In this document: piece by piece, positions 23,724 to 32,024 of the stretch
Numbering within the stretch: position 1 is the stretch's first letter
Layout of the letters: the number at the start of each line of letters is the position of its first letter
Assembly (NCBI RefSeq): GCF_001414055.1
Contig: NZ_CP013002.1
Span: 824,501 to 888,500 of the forward strand
DNA length: 64,000 bases
Reading direction: 5' to 3'
Origin: Caulobacter henricii
Lineage (GTDB): Bacteria > Pseudomonadota > Alphaproteobacteria > Caulobacterales > Caulobacteraceae
Made by a program: the position numbers and the translations under genes
Notes under the pieces: model-generated
Database searches by the model: none
Told to the model about the DNA's origin: nothing
The model's input: the letters and a program-made list of their open reading frames with translations, nothing else

Positions 23724-24370
23724 GGGAGGGTGGGGATAGCTGCTCCCCTTCTGGGGGAGCTGTCGCGGAGCGACTGAGGGGGCCATCCGGGCGGACGCCG
23801 CGCTGCCCCCTCCGGCCCTCCGGGCCACCTCCCCCGGAGGGGGAGGATCGGGTCCTCGCTGCCGCCCGCCTGTGGCTCGGTACCCCCTATCGGCACCAGG
23901 CCAGCCTGCGCGGCGTCGGCTGCGATTGTCTCGGCCTGGTCCGCGGCGTCTGGCGGGCCCTGCAGGGCGAGGAGCCCGAGGTTCCGCCGCCCTATCGTCC
24001 CGACTGGGCCGAGATCGGCGAGGGCGAGATCCTGCTGGAGGCCCTCGGCCGCTGGCTCCGGCCCCTGGCCCTGTCCGAGGTCCGTCCCGGCGATGTCCTG
24101 GTGTTCCGCATTCAGCCCGGGGCCATGGCCAAGCACTGCGCGATCCTGTCGGCGCCGGACCGGATGATCCACGCCTATTGGGGCCGGGCCTGTGTCGAAT
24201 CCTGGCTCGGGCGCTGGTGGCGCGAGCGCCGGGTGGCGGCGTTCCGGTTTCCAGGTCGACAATCTCAATATCCCGCTCTCCCCGGCGAAGGCCGGGGCCC
24301 AGCTCGAGACCTGAACGGTTGCGATTTCGGGTCCGGCCGTAGGCACGTCATCCCCAACCGCTCTGGATGA
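23720..24370 (+). CDS. GTA NlpC/P60 peptidase (g14) with repeat-derived N- and C-terminal extensions
   Basis: The NlpC/P60 cell-wall peptidase core spans about residues 43-175: VLAAARLWLGTPYRHQASLRGVGCDCLGLVRG with the nucleophilic cysteine, then MAKHCAIL with the histidine. It should help the particle penetrate peptidoglycan. The GTG at 23720 overlaps the g13 stop. Residues 7-42 are translated palindromic repeat (GPSGRTPRCPLRPSGPPPPE), and the last 38 or so ([16 protein letters not shown]...) come from a family-4 repeat. A normal g14 begins directly at the core. The extensions may be tolerated disorder, or translation may start internally. Confidence 0.85.
   Translation: MREGGDSCSPSGGAVAERLRGPSGRTPRCPLRPSGPPPPEGEDRVLAAARLWLGTPYRHQASLRGVGCDCLGLVRGVWRALQGEEPEVPPPYRPDWAEIGEGEILLEALGRWLRPLALSEVRPGDVLVFRIQPGAMAKHCAILSAPDRMIHAYWGRACVESWLGRWWRERRVAAFRFPGRQSQYPALPGEGRGPARDLNGCDFGSGRRHVIPNRSG
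23737..23846. repeat. Composite palindromic repeat, family 1, inside the NlpC gene
   Basis: Module A (TAGCTGCTCCCC, GGGGGAGCTGTCGCGG, ACTGAGGGGGCCAT) followed by module B (GCTGCCCCCTCCGGCCC, CCACCTCCCCCGGAGGGGGAGG). It has the same order and orientation as the copy at 3864-3974. It lies wholly within the g14 open frame without introducing a stop. Confidence 0.9.
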
Positions 24371-24402
24371 CTCTGGGTCCCGGCCTTCGCCGGGAAGAGC
24401 GG
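24272..24402. repeat. Inverted repeat, family 4, at the 3' end of the NlpC gene
   Basis: The arm at 24272-24303 (CTCTCCCCGGCGAAGGCCGG core) faces an inverted arm at 24371-24402 (CCCGGCCTTCGCCGGGAAGA core). The stop codon of g14 falls at the inner edge of the right arm. It is the same family as in the rut operon. Confidence 0.88.
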
Positions 24403-24432
24403 TTGAATTGATGTTTCAAGGGAACCCCCAAG

Positions 24433-27400
24433 ATGGCCCAGGTGATCCTGTCTTCCGTCGGTGCGGCCCTGGGCGGGCCGGTCGGCGGTTTTGTCGGTGC
24501 GATGCTGGGGCGAGCGGCGGACACCGCCGTGATCAACGCCCTGTCGCCCGCTCGCCAGCTGGGACCACGGATCCCGGAACTGCGCATCACCGGCGCTGCC
24601 GAGGGCGCGGCCATGCCCTGCGTCTTCGGTCAGGGACGGGTCGGGGGCCATGTGATCTGGGCGGCGCGCTTTCGCGAGACCCGGATCGAAGGCCGGGTCG
24701 GGGGCAGCAAGGGTCAGAAGACCACGAGCTATGGTTACAGCCTGTCCTTCGCCGTGGCGGTGGCCGAGGGACCGATCGACGGGATCGGCCGGGTCTGGGC
24801 CGATGGTCGGGTGATGGACCTGAGCGGCGTGACGATGCGCGTCCATCTGGGCACTGATGACCAGACCCCCGATCCGCTGATCGAGGCGATCGAAGGCTCG
24901 GCCCCGGCCTATCGCGGCCTGGCCTATGTGGTGTTCGAGGACCTGCCGCTGGAGCCCTATGGCCATCGTCCGCCGCAGCTGTCGTTCGAGGTCTTTCGCC
25001 GGCCCGGCTCGCCGACCGGGCTGGAGGCGCGGCTGAAGGGCGTCTGCCTGATCCCGGGCGCGGGGGAGTTCGTCTATGCCACCGAAGCCGTGCTGCGGCG
25101 CGACGGCCTGACCCGCACCACGGCCGAGAACGTCAACAATACCGAGGGCCGGCCCGATCTGCTGGTGTCGCTCGACCAGTTGCAGGCGCAATTGCCGGCG
25201 GTGGATCACGTCACCCTGGTGGTCTCGTGGTTCGGCACCGACCTGCGCTGCGGGGCCTGCGAGATCCGGCCGGGCGTCGACCAGCCGGCCAAGGCGACCC
25301 TGGCCTTCGACTGGCGGGCGGGCGGGGTGGGGCGCAGCGAGGCCCACCTCGTTTCGACCCATGACGGCGGGCCGGCCTATGGCGGCACGCCGTCCGATCG
25401 GGCGGTGCTGCAGGCCATTGCCGAGCTGAAGCGGCGCGGACTGAAGGTCAGCCTCTATCCCTTCGTGCTGATGGACGTGCCGCACGGCTCAGGCCTGCCC
25501 GATCCCCATGGCGGTGGCGGGCAGGGGGCCTATCCGTGGCGGGGGCGGATCACCTGCCATCCGGCGCCGGGCCAGGCGGGCTCGCCGGACGGGACCGCGA
25601 CCGCCGCCGCCCAGGTCTCGGCCTTCTTCGGGTCCGCGACCCCCGGCCAGTTCGGCGACAGCGACGGCCTGCCGGGTTTCACGGGCAGCGGCTGGGGCTT
25701 TCGGCGGATGATCCTGCACTATGCCCGGCTGGCGGCCCTGGCCGGAGGCGTCGACGGCTTTCTGATCGGATCGGAACTGCGCGACCTGACTACGGTGCGC
25801 GGACCGGGCGGGACCTATCCGGCGGTGACCCAGTTACAGGCCCTGGCCGCCGATGTGCGCGCCATGGTCGGGCCCGGCACCCGTCTGGGCTATGCCGCCG
25901 ACTGGAGCGAGTATTTCGGTCACCAGCCCCGCGACGGCTCGGGCCATGCCGTATTCCACCTCGATCCGCTCTGGGCTGACCCGGCCATCGACTTCGTCGG
26001 CATCGACTACTATCCGCCGGTTACCGATTGGCGGGACGGCGAGGGCCATCTGGATGCGGCGGCGGGCTTTCAAGGTCCGCACGATTTCGCCTATCTGCGG
26101 GCCCGCCTGACCAGCGGCGAGGGCTTTGACTGGTTCTATGGCAGCCCCGCCGACCGCGACGCCCAGACGCGCACCCCGATCACTGACGGGGCCCATGGCG
26201 AGGCCTGGATGTTCCGGCCCAAGGACCTGAAGTCCTGGTGGTCGCAGCCGCATCATGACCGGCCCGGCGGGGTGCGATCAGCCACGCCGACCGCCTGGGT
26301 CCCCCGCTCCAAGCCGATCCGCCTGACCGAGTTTGGCTGTCCCGCCGTCGACCGGGGTGCCAATGCCCCCAACCTGTTCGTCGATCCCAAGAGCGCGGAA
26401 AGCCGCCTGCCGCCCTATTCCAGCGGCACGCCGGACGCCTTTGGCCAGAGGCTGATGCTGGAGGCGGTGCTCGACTGGCTGGCCGACCCAACCGCCAATC
26501 CGGTCTCGCCGACCTATGGCGGTCCGATGATCGAGGCGGCCAGCGCCTGGTGCTGGGACGCCCGGCCCTTTCCGGATTTCCCGGCCCGCGACACCGTCTG
26601 GCGCGATGCGGCCAACTGGGCCCTGGGCCACTGGTTGAACGGCCGGGCCGGGATCGCGCCCCTGGCCCAGCTGGTCGTCGCCCTGGCCGCGCGGGCCGGG
26701 GTGACGCTCGATCCGGGCGAGGCGGGCGGGGTGGTGGCCGGCTATGTGCTGGATCGGCCGATGCGGCTGCGCGACGCCCTCGCTCCCCTGACCGCCGCCT
26801 TCGGTCTCGAGGCGGTCGAGCGGGGCGATCGGGTGCGGCTGGTGTCCCTGACCGGTGCCGTCCGGCAGGTCCTGGGAGAAGCCGACCTGGCCTGGCCCGA
26901 GGATCGTCCCGCCGCCACGGCTACTAGCCGGGCGCTGGTCGCCTCCGCCCGCGCCCTGCGGCTGCGCTTCATCGATGCGGGGCGCGACTACCAGACCGGC
27001 GCGGTGATCGTGCGCCGCTCCGACGGGGAGGGGACGGCCGACGCCGACGCGCCGATCGTCATGTTGCCTGCCGAGGCCCAGGCCGTCGGGCGCCGCCTGC
27101 TGGATCGCTCGGCCGCGACCCAGACCGAGACGGTCCTTCACCTGGCCCCCCTGGCGGCGCTGCGGCTGGAGGCCGGCGATCGGATCGGTTTCGACGGCGA
27201 GGCCTGGCGGGTGGTGCGGGTCGATCTGGACGAGCATCCGCGCGCCACCCTGGCCCCGCTTCCGGCCGTGACCGCAGTCGCGGCGGGGCCGGACTGGAGC
27301 CCGGCCCCGCCGCGTGAGCCGGTCGGGCCACCTGTGCTGCAGGTGCTGGACCTGCCGGCCAGCCGCGATGACGCCCGGCCTCTGGTCGCGGTCGCGGCCG

Positions 27401-28239
27401 AGCCCTGGCGACCGTTCGATCTCCATGCCGGCGGCGACCGGACCGGTCTGAGCCTGCGCGGCCGGGTGACCACCCCGGCCACGGTCGGGGTGACCCTGAC
27501 GGACCTGCCGCCGGCCTCGCCCCATCGACTGGACCGCTCCGGCCGCCTGACCGTGCGACTGGAGGGGACGAGCCTGATCAGCCGCAGCCTGTCGGCCGTC
27601 CTGACCGGCGACAACGGCCTGGCGGTTCGGGCCCCTTCGGGCGACTGGGAGGTGATCGGCTTCACGACGGCCGAGGCGGTGGCCGGGGATGTCTGGACCC
27701 TGTCGGGCCTGTTGCGCGGCCAGAGGGACGGGGCGGCCAGCGACCTGGTGCTGGCGGCCGGATCCCCGGCGGTCCTGCTCGACTCTGCCTTGCTCCGGCT
27801 GGACGTCGCGCCGTTCGAGCGGGACGTACCCCTGTGGATCCGCGCGGCCCCGGCGGGCGGGCCACCGGCCGGTCCGTCGATGACCGAGGTCGAGGCCGTC
27901 TGGCGCGCTCGGGCGCTCAGGCCCCTGGCTCCGGCCCATCTGCGGGTCACGGCGGCCGGCGCGGATCGCCGGATCGGCTGGATCCGCCGCGACCGGCTGG
28001 GCGGCGACGTCTGGGCCGGCGAGGTTCCGCTCAGCGAAGCCCGCGAGGCCTGGCGACTACGGGTACTGAACGGCGCGGTCGTGGTCCGCGAGGTGGAACT
28101 GGCGACCCCGGGCTTCGTTCACACGGCTGCCATGCGGGGCGCCGATCTGGCGGCCGGATCCGCCGGTCTGCTGACGGCAGAGGTCGTCCAGGGCTCGGCC
28201 GCCGTCGGCTGGGGCGCGCCGGCCAGCAAGTTGCTGTGA
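24433..28239 (+). CDS. GTA baseplate megatron/host-specificity protein (g15)
   Basis: The 1268-residue protein is the largest of the cluster and matches the GTA host-specificity family. A glycine-rich N-terminus (ALGGPVGGFVGAMLGRAADT) precedes a TIM-barrel-like domain (about 400-730, with GSELRDLTTVRGPGG, YAADWSEYFGHQPRDGSG, DPAIDFVGIDYYPPVTDWRDG and GEAWMF). Tail-hub domains fill the C-terminal half. In RcGTA it forms the baseplate and contacts the recipient cell surface. The usual length is near 1300, so it is complete. It starts 30 bases after the family-4 repeat and has GGAACC-type upstream sequence rather than a strong ribosome site. Confidence 0.93.
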   Translation: MAQVILSSVGAALGGPVGGFVGAMLGRAADTAVINALSPARQLGPRIPELRITGAAEGAAMPCVFGQGRVGGHVIWAARFRETRIEGRVGGSKGQKTTSYGYSLSFAVAVAEGPIDGIGRVWADGRVMDLSGVTMRVHLGTDDQTPDPLIEAIEGSAPAYRGLAYVVFEDLPLEPYGHRPPQLSFEVFRRPGSPTGLEARLKGVCLIPGAGEFVYATEAVLRRDGLTRTTAENVNNTEGRPDLLVSLDQLQAQLPAVDHVTLVVSWFGTDLRCGACEIRPGVDQPAKATLAFDWRAGGVGRSEAHLVSTHDGGPAYGGTPSDRAVLQAIAELKRRGLKVSLYPFVLMDVPHGSGLPDPHGGGGQGAYPWRGRITCHPAPGQAGSPDGTATAAAQVSAFFGSATPGQFGDSDGLPGFTGSGWGFRRMILHYARLAALAGGVDGFLIGSELRDLTTVRGPGGTYPAVTQLQALAADVRAMVGPGTRLGYAADWSEYFGHQPRDGSGHAVFHLDPLWADPAIDFVGIDYYPPVTDWRDGEGHLDAAAGFQGPHDFAYLRARLTSGEGFDWFYGSPADRDAQTRTPITDGAHGEAWMFRPKDLKSWWSQPHHDRPGGVRSATPTAWVPRSKPIRLTEFGCPAVDRGANAPNLFVDPKSAESRLPPYSSGTPDAFGQRLMLEAVLDWLADPTANPVSPTYGGPMIEAASAWCWDARPFPDFPARDTVWRDAANWALGHWLNGRAGIAPLAQLVVALAARAGVTLDPGEAGGVVAGYVLDRPMRLRDALAPLTAAFGLEAVERGDRVRLVSLTGAVRQVLGEADLAWPEDRPAATATSRALVASARALRLRFIDAGRDYQTGAVIVRRSDGEGTADADAPIVMLPAEAQAVGRRLLDRSAATQTETVLHLAPLAALRLEAGDRIGFDGEAWRVVRVDLDEHPRATLAPLPAVTAVAAGPDWSPAPPREPVGPPVLQVLDLPASRDDARPLVAVAAEPWRPFDLHAGGDRTGLSLRGRVTTPATVGVTLTDLPPASPHRLDRSGRLTVRLEGTSLISRSLSAVLTGDNGLAVRAPSGDWEVIGFTTAEAVAGDVWTLSGLLRGQRDGAASDLVLAAGSPAVLLDSALLRLDVAPFERDVPLWIRAAPAGGPPAGPSMTEVEAVWRARALRPLAPAHLRVTAAGADRRIGWIRRDRLGGDVWAGEVPLSEAREAWRLRVLNGAVVVREVELATPGFVHTAAMRGADLAAGSAGLLTAEVVQGSAAVGWGAPASKLL

Positions 28240-28321
28240 TAATAATGCCACATTGCGCTTGTGCGCCGCCGCGAAAGGCCTAATTGAGGGCGGGCTATCC
28301 AATCACTCTCGAGGACTCTCC

Positions 28322-29269
28322 TTGGCGCGCGACCCCTATCAGGAACTTGGCGTTTCCCGCACCGCGACGCCGGACGAGATCCGCAAGGCCTTCCGCAAGC
28401 TCGCCAAGCAGTTTCACCCGGACACCAATCCGGGCAACAAGGCGGCCGAGGACCGCTTCAAGCAGGTCAGTGCCGCCTTCGACATTCTCGGCGACCCGGC
28501 CAAGAAGAAGAAGTTCGATGCCGGCGAGATCGACGCGGACGGTCGCGAGACCACGCGCGGCTTCGGCGGGGCGGGTGGCAGCCCGTTCGGCGGCGGGGGC
28601 TTCAATCGCGGCGGCTTCCAGTCGCGCGGTGGCAGAGACGACGGTCCCGAGATCGATCTGGGCGACCTGTTCGGCGACATCCTCGGGCGCGGGGCCCGCG
28701 GTGGCGGCGGCGGCGGCTTTGGGAGCGGTTCGGGCGGCGGCTTCTCGCCGCGCGGTGCCGACGTCAAGGCCCGCCTCGACATCGACCTGGAGGAAGCCAT
28801 CCGGGGCGGCAAGAAGCGGGTGGCCTTTTCGGATGGCCGCACCATCGACGTCACCATCCCGCTTGGGGCCCAGGACGGCCAGACCCTACGCCTGAAGGGC
28901 CAGGGCAGTCCGGGCCGCGGCGGCCAGGGCGACGCCCTGATCGAACTGGCCATCAAGCCCCACCCGGTCTATCGCCGCGAGGGCGAGACCCTGGTCATGG
29001 ACCTGCCGGTCTCGGTGCCCGATGCGGTTCTGGGCGGCAAGATCGAGGCCCCGACCCCTGACGGCAATGTCATGCTGGCCGTGCCCAAGGGCTCCAACAG
29101 CGGGGCCACCCTGCGCCTGAAAGGCCGCGGCCTGGCCGACGCCAAGGGCAAGCGCGGCGACCTGCTGGCCAAGCTGGTCGTGACCCTGCCCGACGAGCCC
29201 GACAGCGACCTCGAAAAGTTCGCACAGGCCTGGCGCGACCAGAAGCCCTACGCACCGAAGCGGAAATAG
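28322..29269 (+). CDS. DnaJ-like co-chaperone (type II, no zinc finger)
   Basis: The 315-residue protein has an N-terminal J domain (DPYQELGVSRTATPDEIRKAFRKLAKQFHPDTNPG with the HPD motif). A glycine/phenylalanine-rich linker (about 78-145) is followed by the DnaJ C-terminal substrate-binding domains, with ADVKARLDIDLEEAIRGGKKRV and the LKGKGLPG-like LKGQGSPGRGG. The cysteine-rich zinc-finger region is absent, as in CbpA-type co-chaperones. It should stimulate DnaK. The TTG at 28322 after a GAGG site directly starts the J domain. It lies after the GTA cluster; a functional link is not implied. Confidence 0.88.
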   Translation: MARDPYQELGVSRTATPDEIRKAFRKLAKQFHPDTNPGNKAAEDRFKQVSAAFDILGDPAKKKKFDAGEIDADGRETTRGFGGAGGSPFGGGGFNRGGFQSRGGRDDGPEIDLGDLFGDILGRGARGGGGGGFGSGSGGGFSPRGADVKARLDIDLEEAIRGGKKRVAFSDGRTIDVTIPLGAQDGQTLRLKGQGSPGRGGQGDALIELAIKPHPVYRREGETLVMDLPVSVPDAVLGGKIEAPTPDGNVMLAVPKGSNSGATLRLKGRGLADAKGKRGDLLAKLVVTLPDEPDSDLEKFAQAWRDQKPYAPKRK

Positions 29270-29414
29270 CGGGGCAGGCGGTTTTGAACCTCTTCCGAAA
29301 CCGCCAACGGCCCTTTTCGCCTCAGAGCGTTCCCGCCCGTGACAGAACGCCACACGCCGTTCATAAGCGGCTTGTTCAGTCTCCATTCAGCCGCCGGACA
29401 TTACACCCGTCAGC

Positions 29415-29732
29415 ATGAAACCGATCCGCGCCCTTCTCGTCGCTGTCGCCGTCGCCGCCGCCCTGCCGGGTGCGGCCCTGGCCCAGCGTGACCGCGACTC
29501 GCTTGGAGCCGGCTGGCGTGCCCAGTCCGACCAGGCGCGCGGCGGCGTGCAGTCCGGCCGACTGGTGCCTCTCTCGCGGGTGATCGACCAGATCAGCCGC
29601 CGGACGCCGGGCCGGGTGCTGGATGCCGGGCTTGAAGGCCGCAACTATCGGGTCCGATGGGCCACAGACGACGGCCGCCGTATTGACTTCATCGTCGACG
29701 CAGAGACCGGTCAGATCCTCAGCGCCAACTAG
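29415..29732 (+). CDS. Periplasmic PepSY-like protein
   Basis: The 105-residue exported protein has a signal peptide (residues 1-23, ending ALA). A single PepSY-type domain follows, with LVPLSRVIDQISRRTPGRVLDAGLEGRNYRVRWATDDGRRIDFIVDAETGQIL. PepSY proteins are often coupled to PhoPQ-type systems or inhibit peptidases. Here it lies 12 bases before a response regulator and its kinase, so it is probably an accessory or target of that system. Confidence 0.82.
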   Translation: MKPIRALLVAVAVAAALPGAALAQRDRDSLGAGWRAQSDQARGGVQSGRLVPLSRVIDQISRRTPGRVLDAGLEGRNYRVRWATDDGRRIDFIVDAETGQILSAN

Positions 29733-29744
29733 GGACTTCCTTGC

Positions 29745-30422
29745 ATGCGTATCCTGCTCGTCGAGGACGATCCCGACCTGTCGCGTCAGCTGAAACTGGC
29801 CCTGGCCGATGCCGGCTATGCGGTCGACCATGCGCCCGATGGTGAGGAAGCCCAGTTCCTCGGCGAGACCGAGCCCTATGACGCCGTGATCCTGGACCTC
29901 GGCCTGCCCAAGGTGGACGGGGTTTCGGTGCTGGAACGCTGGCGGCGGGGCAATGTCAGCACGCCGGTCCTGATCCTCACGGCCCGCGCGGCCTGGAGCG
30001 ACAAGGTCGCCGGGTTCGATGCCGGTGCCGATGACTATCTGGCCAAGCCGTTCCACACCGAGGAACTGCTGGCGCGGTTGCGGGCCCTGCTGCGGCGGTC
30101 GGCCGGCCATGCCGCGCCCAGCCTGTCCTGCGGCGGGCTGCGGCTGGATCCGCGCGCCGCCCGGGCCAGCGTCAATGGCGAGCCCCTGCGTCTGACCTCG
30201 CTGGAATACCGCCTGCTGCACTACATGATCATGCACCAGGGACGGGTGATCGGGCGCACCGAGCTGGTCGAGCACCTTTACGACCAGGATTTCGACCGCG
30301 ACTCCAACACCATCGAGGTGTTCATCGGCCGGTTGCGCAAGAAGCTGGGCTCCGACCGCATCGAGACCGTGCGCGGCCTCGGCTATCGCCTGACCCCGCT
30401 GGAGGGCGAGGCGACCGAGTGA
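29745..30422 (+). CDS. OmpR-family response regulator (PhoP/QseB-like)
   Basis: The 225-residue regulator has a receiver domain (D8, D9, phospho-acceptor D51, T79 and K101 visible). Its winged-helix DNA-binding domain contains LTSLEYRLLHYMIMHQGRVIGRTELVEHLYD and SNTIEVFIGRLRKKLG. It is closest in pattern to PhoP/QseB/TctD-type regulators. It lies between the PepSY gene and the sensor kinase, whose start follows by 22 bases, so the three form one operon. Target genes are unknown. Confidence 0.92.
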   Translation: MRILLVEDDPDLSRQLKLALADAGYAVDHAPDGEEAQFLGETEPYDAVILDLGLPKVDGVSVLERWRRGNVSTPVLILTARAAWSDKVAGFDAGADDYLAKPFHTEELLARLRALLRRSAGHAAPSLSCGGLRLDPRAARASVNGEPLRLTSLEYRLLHYMIMHQGRVIGRTELVEHLYDQDFDRDSNTIEVFIGRLRKKLGSDRIETVRGLGYRLTPLEGEATE

Positions 30423-30444
30423 CGGCTGCGGCGGGCGCCTAGCC

Positions 30445-31836
30445 GTGTTCGACCTTCGCCGTCCCTCCCTGGTCCGCCGGCTGGTCCTGCTGGCCGTCGT
30501 CTGGAACGCGGTGGTGCTGATCGTCGCCGGCGTCTTCCTGACCGCCCAGTTCCGCGACGCCGCCATCCGCCGCTTTGACCAGTCCCTGGCGGTGCTGACC
30601 GACGATCTCTATGCCGGTTCGACGGTCGAGGACGGGGTGCTGAAGGCCCCGTTCCTGACCGATATCCGCGCCACCCGCACCTATTCCGGCCGCTACTGGA
30701 TCATCGCGCGCCATACAGCCGACGGCGCGATCAAGGTCGTTGAGCGGTCACGTTCGCTGTTCGACAGCGATCTGATGGTGGCGTCGCGGCAGATCGACCT
30801 GCTGGACGCTGCCCCGGGCAAGACCCTGTACTTCGACATGCAGGGGCCGCAGGACAAGCCGCTGCGGGCTGCGGCCATCCAGGCCCGCCTGCCGGGCTAT
30901 CCCGATCCCGTGGTGTTCATCGCCGCCGAGGACCGCTCGCCGATCGACGCCGACGCCGACCGTTTTGGCCGCATCACCGCCGTGGCCCTGCTGCTGTTGG
31001 GCGGCGGCCTGATCCTGGCGGTGGTCGTGCAGGTCCGGGTGGGCCTGGCCCCCCTGTTCCAGCTGCGGCGCGAGGTGGCCTCGGTGCGGCGCGGCAAGAG
31101 CGAGCGCCTGACCCGCGCCTATCCCGACGAGCTTGAGCCCCTGGCCGTCGAACTGAATGCGCTGCTGGCCCATAACCAGGAAGTGGTCGAGCGGCAGCGC
31201 ACCCATGTCGGCAACCTGGCCCATGCCCTGAAAACCCCGCTGTCGGTGATGATCACCGAGGCCAGCCAGCAGCCGGGATCCCTGGCCGATGTCGTCAGCC
31301 GTCAGGCCGATGTGATGCGCGAGCAGGTCGACCACCATCTGCGGCGGGCCCGAGCGGCGGCCCGTTCCCAGACCAGTGGCGAGCGCACGCCGGTCGAGCC
31401 GATCCTCGACGAGCTGGCGGTGACCCTGGAGCGGATCTTTCAGGACAAGGCCGGCGGGCAGGGCATCGAGATCGACTGGCGCTGTCCCGAGGACCTTTGC
31501 TTCCAGGGCGAGAAGCAGGATCTGATGGAACTGGCCGGCAATGTCATGGAGAACGCCGGCAAGTGGTGCCGGGGCCGTATCCGGGTGATCGCCGCGCCGG
31601 GCGCGACCGGTCGCTGGACCCTGGTGGTCGAGGATGATGGTCCGGGCCTGCCCCCCGAACGCTGGGTTGATGCCCTGAAGCGGGGCCAGCGCATGGATGA
31701 GCATACCCCGGGTTCAGGTTTGGGCCTGTCTATCGTCGACGAACTGGCCAGGGCCTATGGCGGGTCGGTGACACTTGGTGAATCGCCCATGGGCGGATTG
31801 CAGGTCCGGCTGGATCTTCCGAGCGCCGAAACCTAG
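30445..31836 (+). CDS. Sensor histidine kinase (PhoQ-like)
   Basis: The 463-residue membrane kinase begins with a GTG. Two membrane segments (about 13-33 and 174-194) flank a periplasmic sensor region of some 140 residues. HAMP-like sequence follows, then the H-box THVGNLAHALKTPLSVMI and an ATP-binding domain with N-box GNVMENAGKWCRGRI, G1 VEDDGPGLP and G2 PGSGLGLSIV. It should phosphorylate the regulator encoded just upstream. The signal is unknown; metal ions or antimicrobial peptides would be expected for this type, without direct evidence here. Confidence 0.9.
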   Translation: MFDLRRPSLVRRLVLLAVVWNAVVLIVAGVFLTAQFRDAAIRRFDQSLAVLTDDLYAGSTVEDGVLKAPFLTDIRATRTYSGRYWIIARHTADGAIKVVERSRSLFDSDLMVASRQIDLLDAAPGKTLYFDMQGPQDKPLRAAAIQARLPGYPDPVVFIAAEDRSPIDADADRFGRITAVALLLLGGGLILAVVVQVRVGLAPLFQLRREVASVRRGKSERLTRAYPDELEPLAVELNALLAHNQEVVERQRTHVGNLAHALKTPLSVMITEASQQPGSLADVVSRQADVMREQVDHHLRRARAAARSQTSGERTPVEPILDELAVTLERIFQDKAGGQGIEIDWRCPEDLCFQGEKQDLMELAGNVMENAGKWCRGRIRVIAAPGATGRWTLVVEDDGPGLPPERWVDALKRGQRMDEHTPGSGLGLSIVDELARAYGGSVTLGESPMGGLQVRLDLPSAET

Positions 31837-32024
31837 CGGCGTTCTGTCGCACCCTACGGGTTGCCAGCCGCCCCGATGAAGGCCCCTAAGCCTCGCGAAG
31901 CCCTCGGCTTTCCTCGACTTTCCCATCAGCGCGCCTCAGCGACTTTTTTGGCGGATTTGGGAAAGTCTTAACCTCGTTGCCAACATGGTTGACGCTGTCG
32001 GTCTTTGGGATCCGGCGGGGGATC

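Noticed and set aside
11807..24402. CRISPR array
   Set aside because: The repeats are long, palindromic and scattered between genes. They are not short direct repeats with regular spacers, and no cas gene is present.
26278..27939. Open frame of 553 codons antisense to g15
   Set aside because: Shadow of the g15 reading frame with no ribosome site or motif.
12103..28239. Ordinary prophage
   Set aside because: Gene content and order match a GTA. There is no integrase, repressor, replication or lysis module and no attachment-site duplication.
31971..31990. CtrA-type binding site near the unrecognised gene
   Set aside because: Only one TTAAC-like half site (TTAACC) is present; the second half at the right spacing is GCCAAC and does not match.
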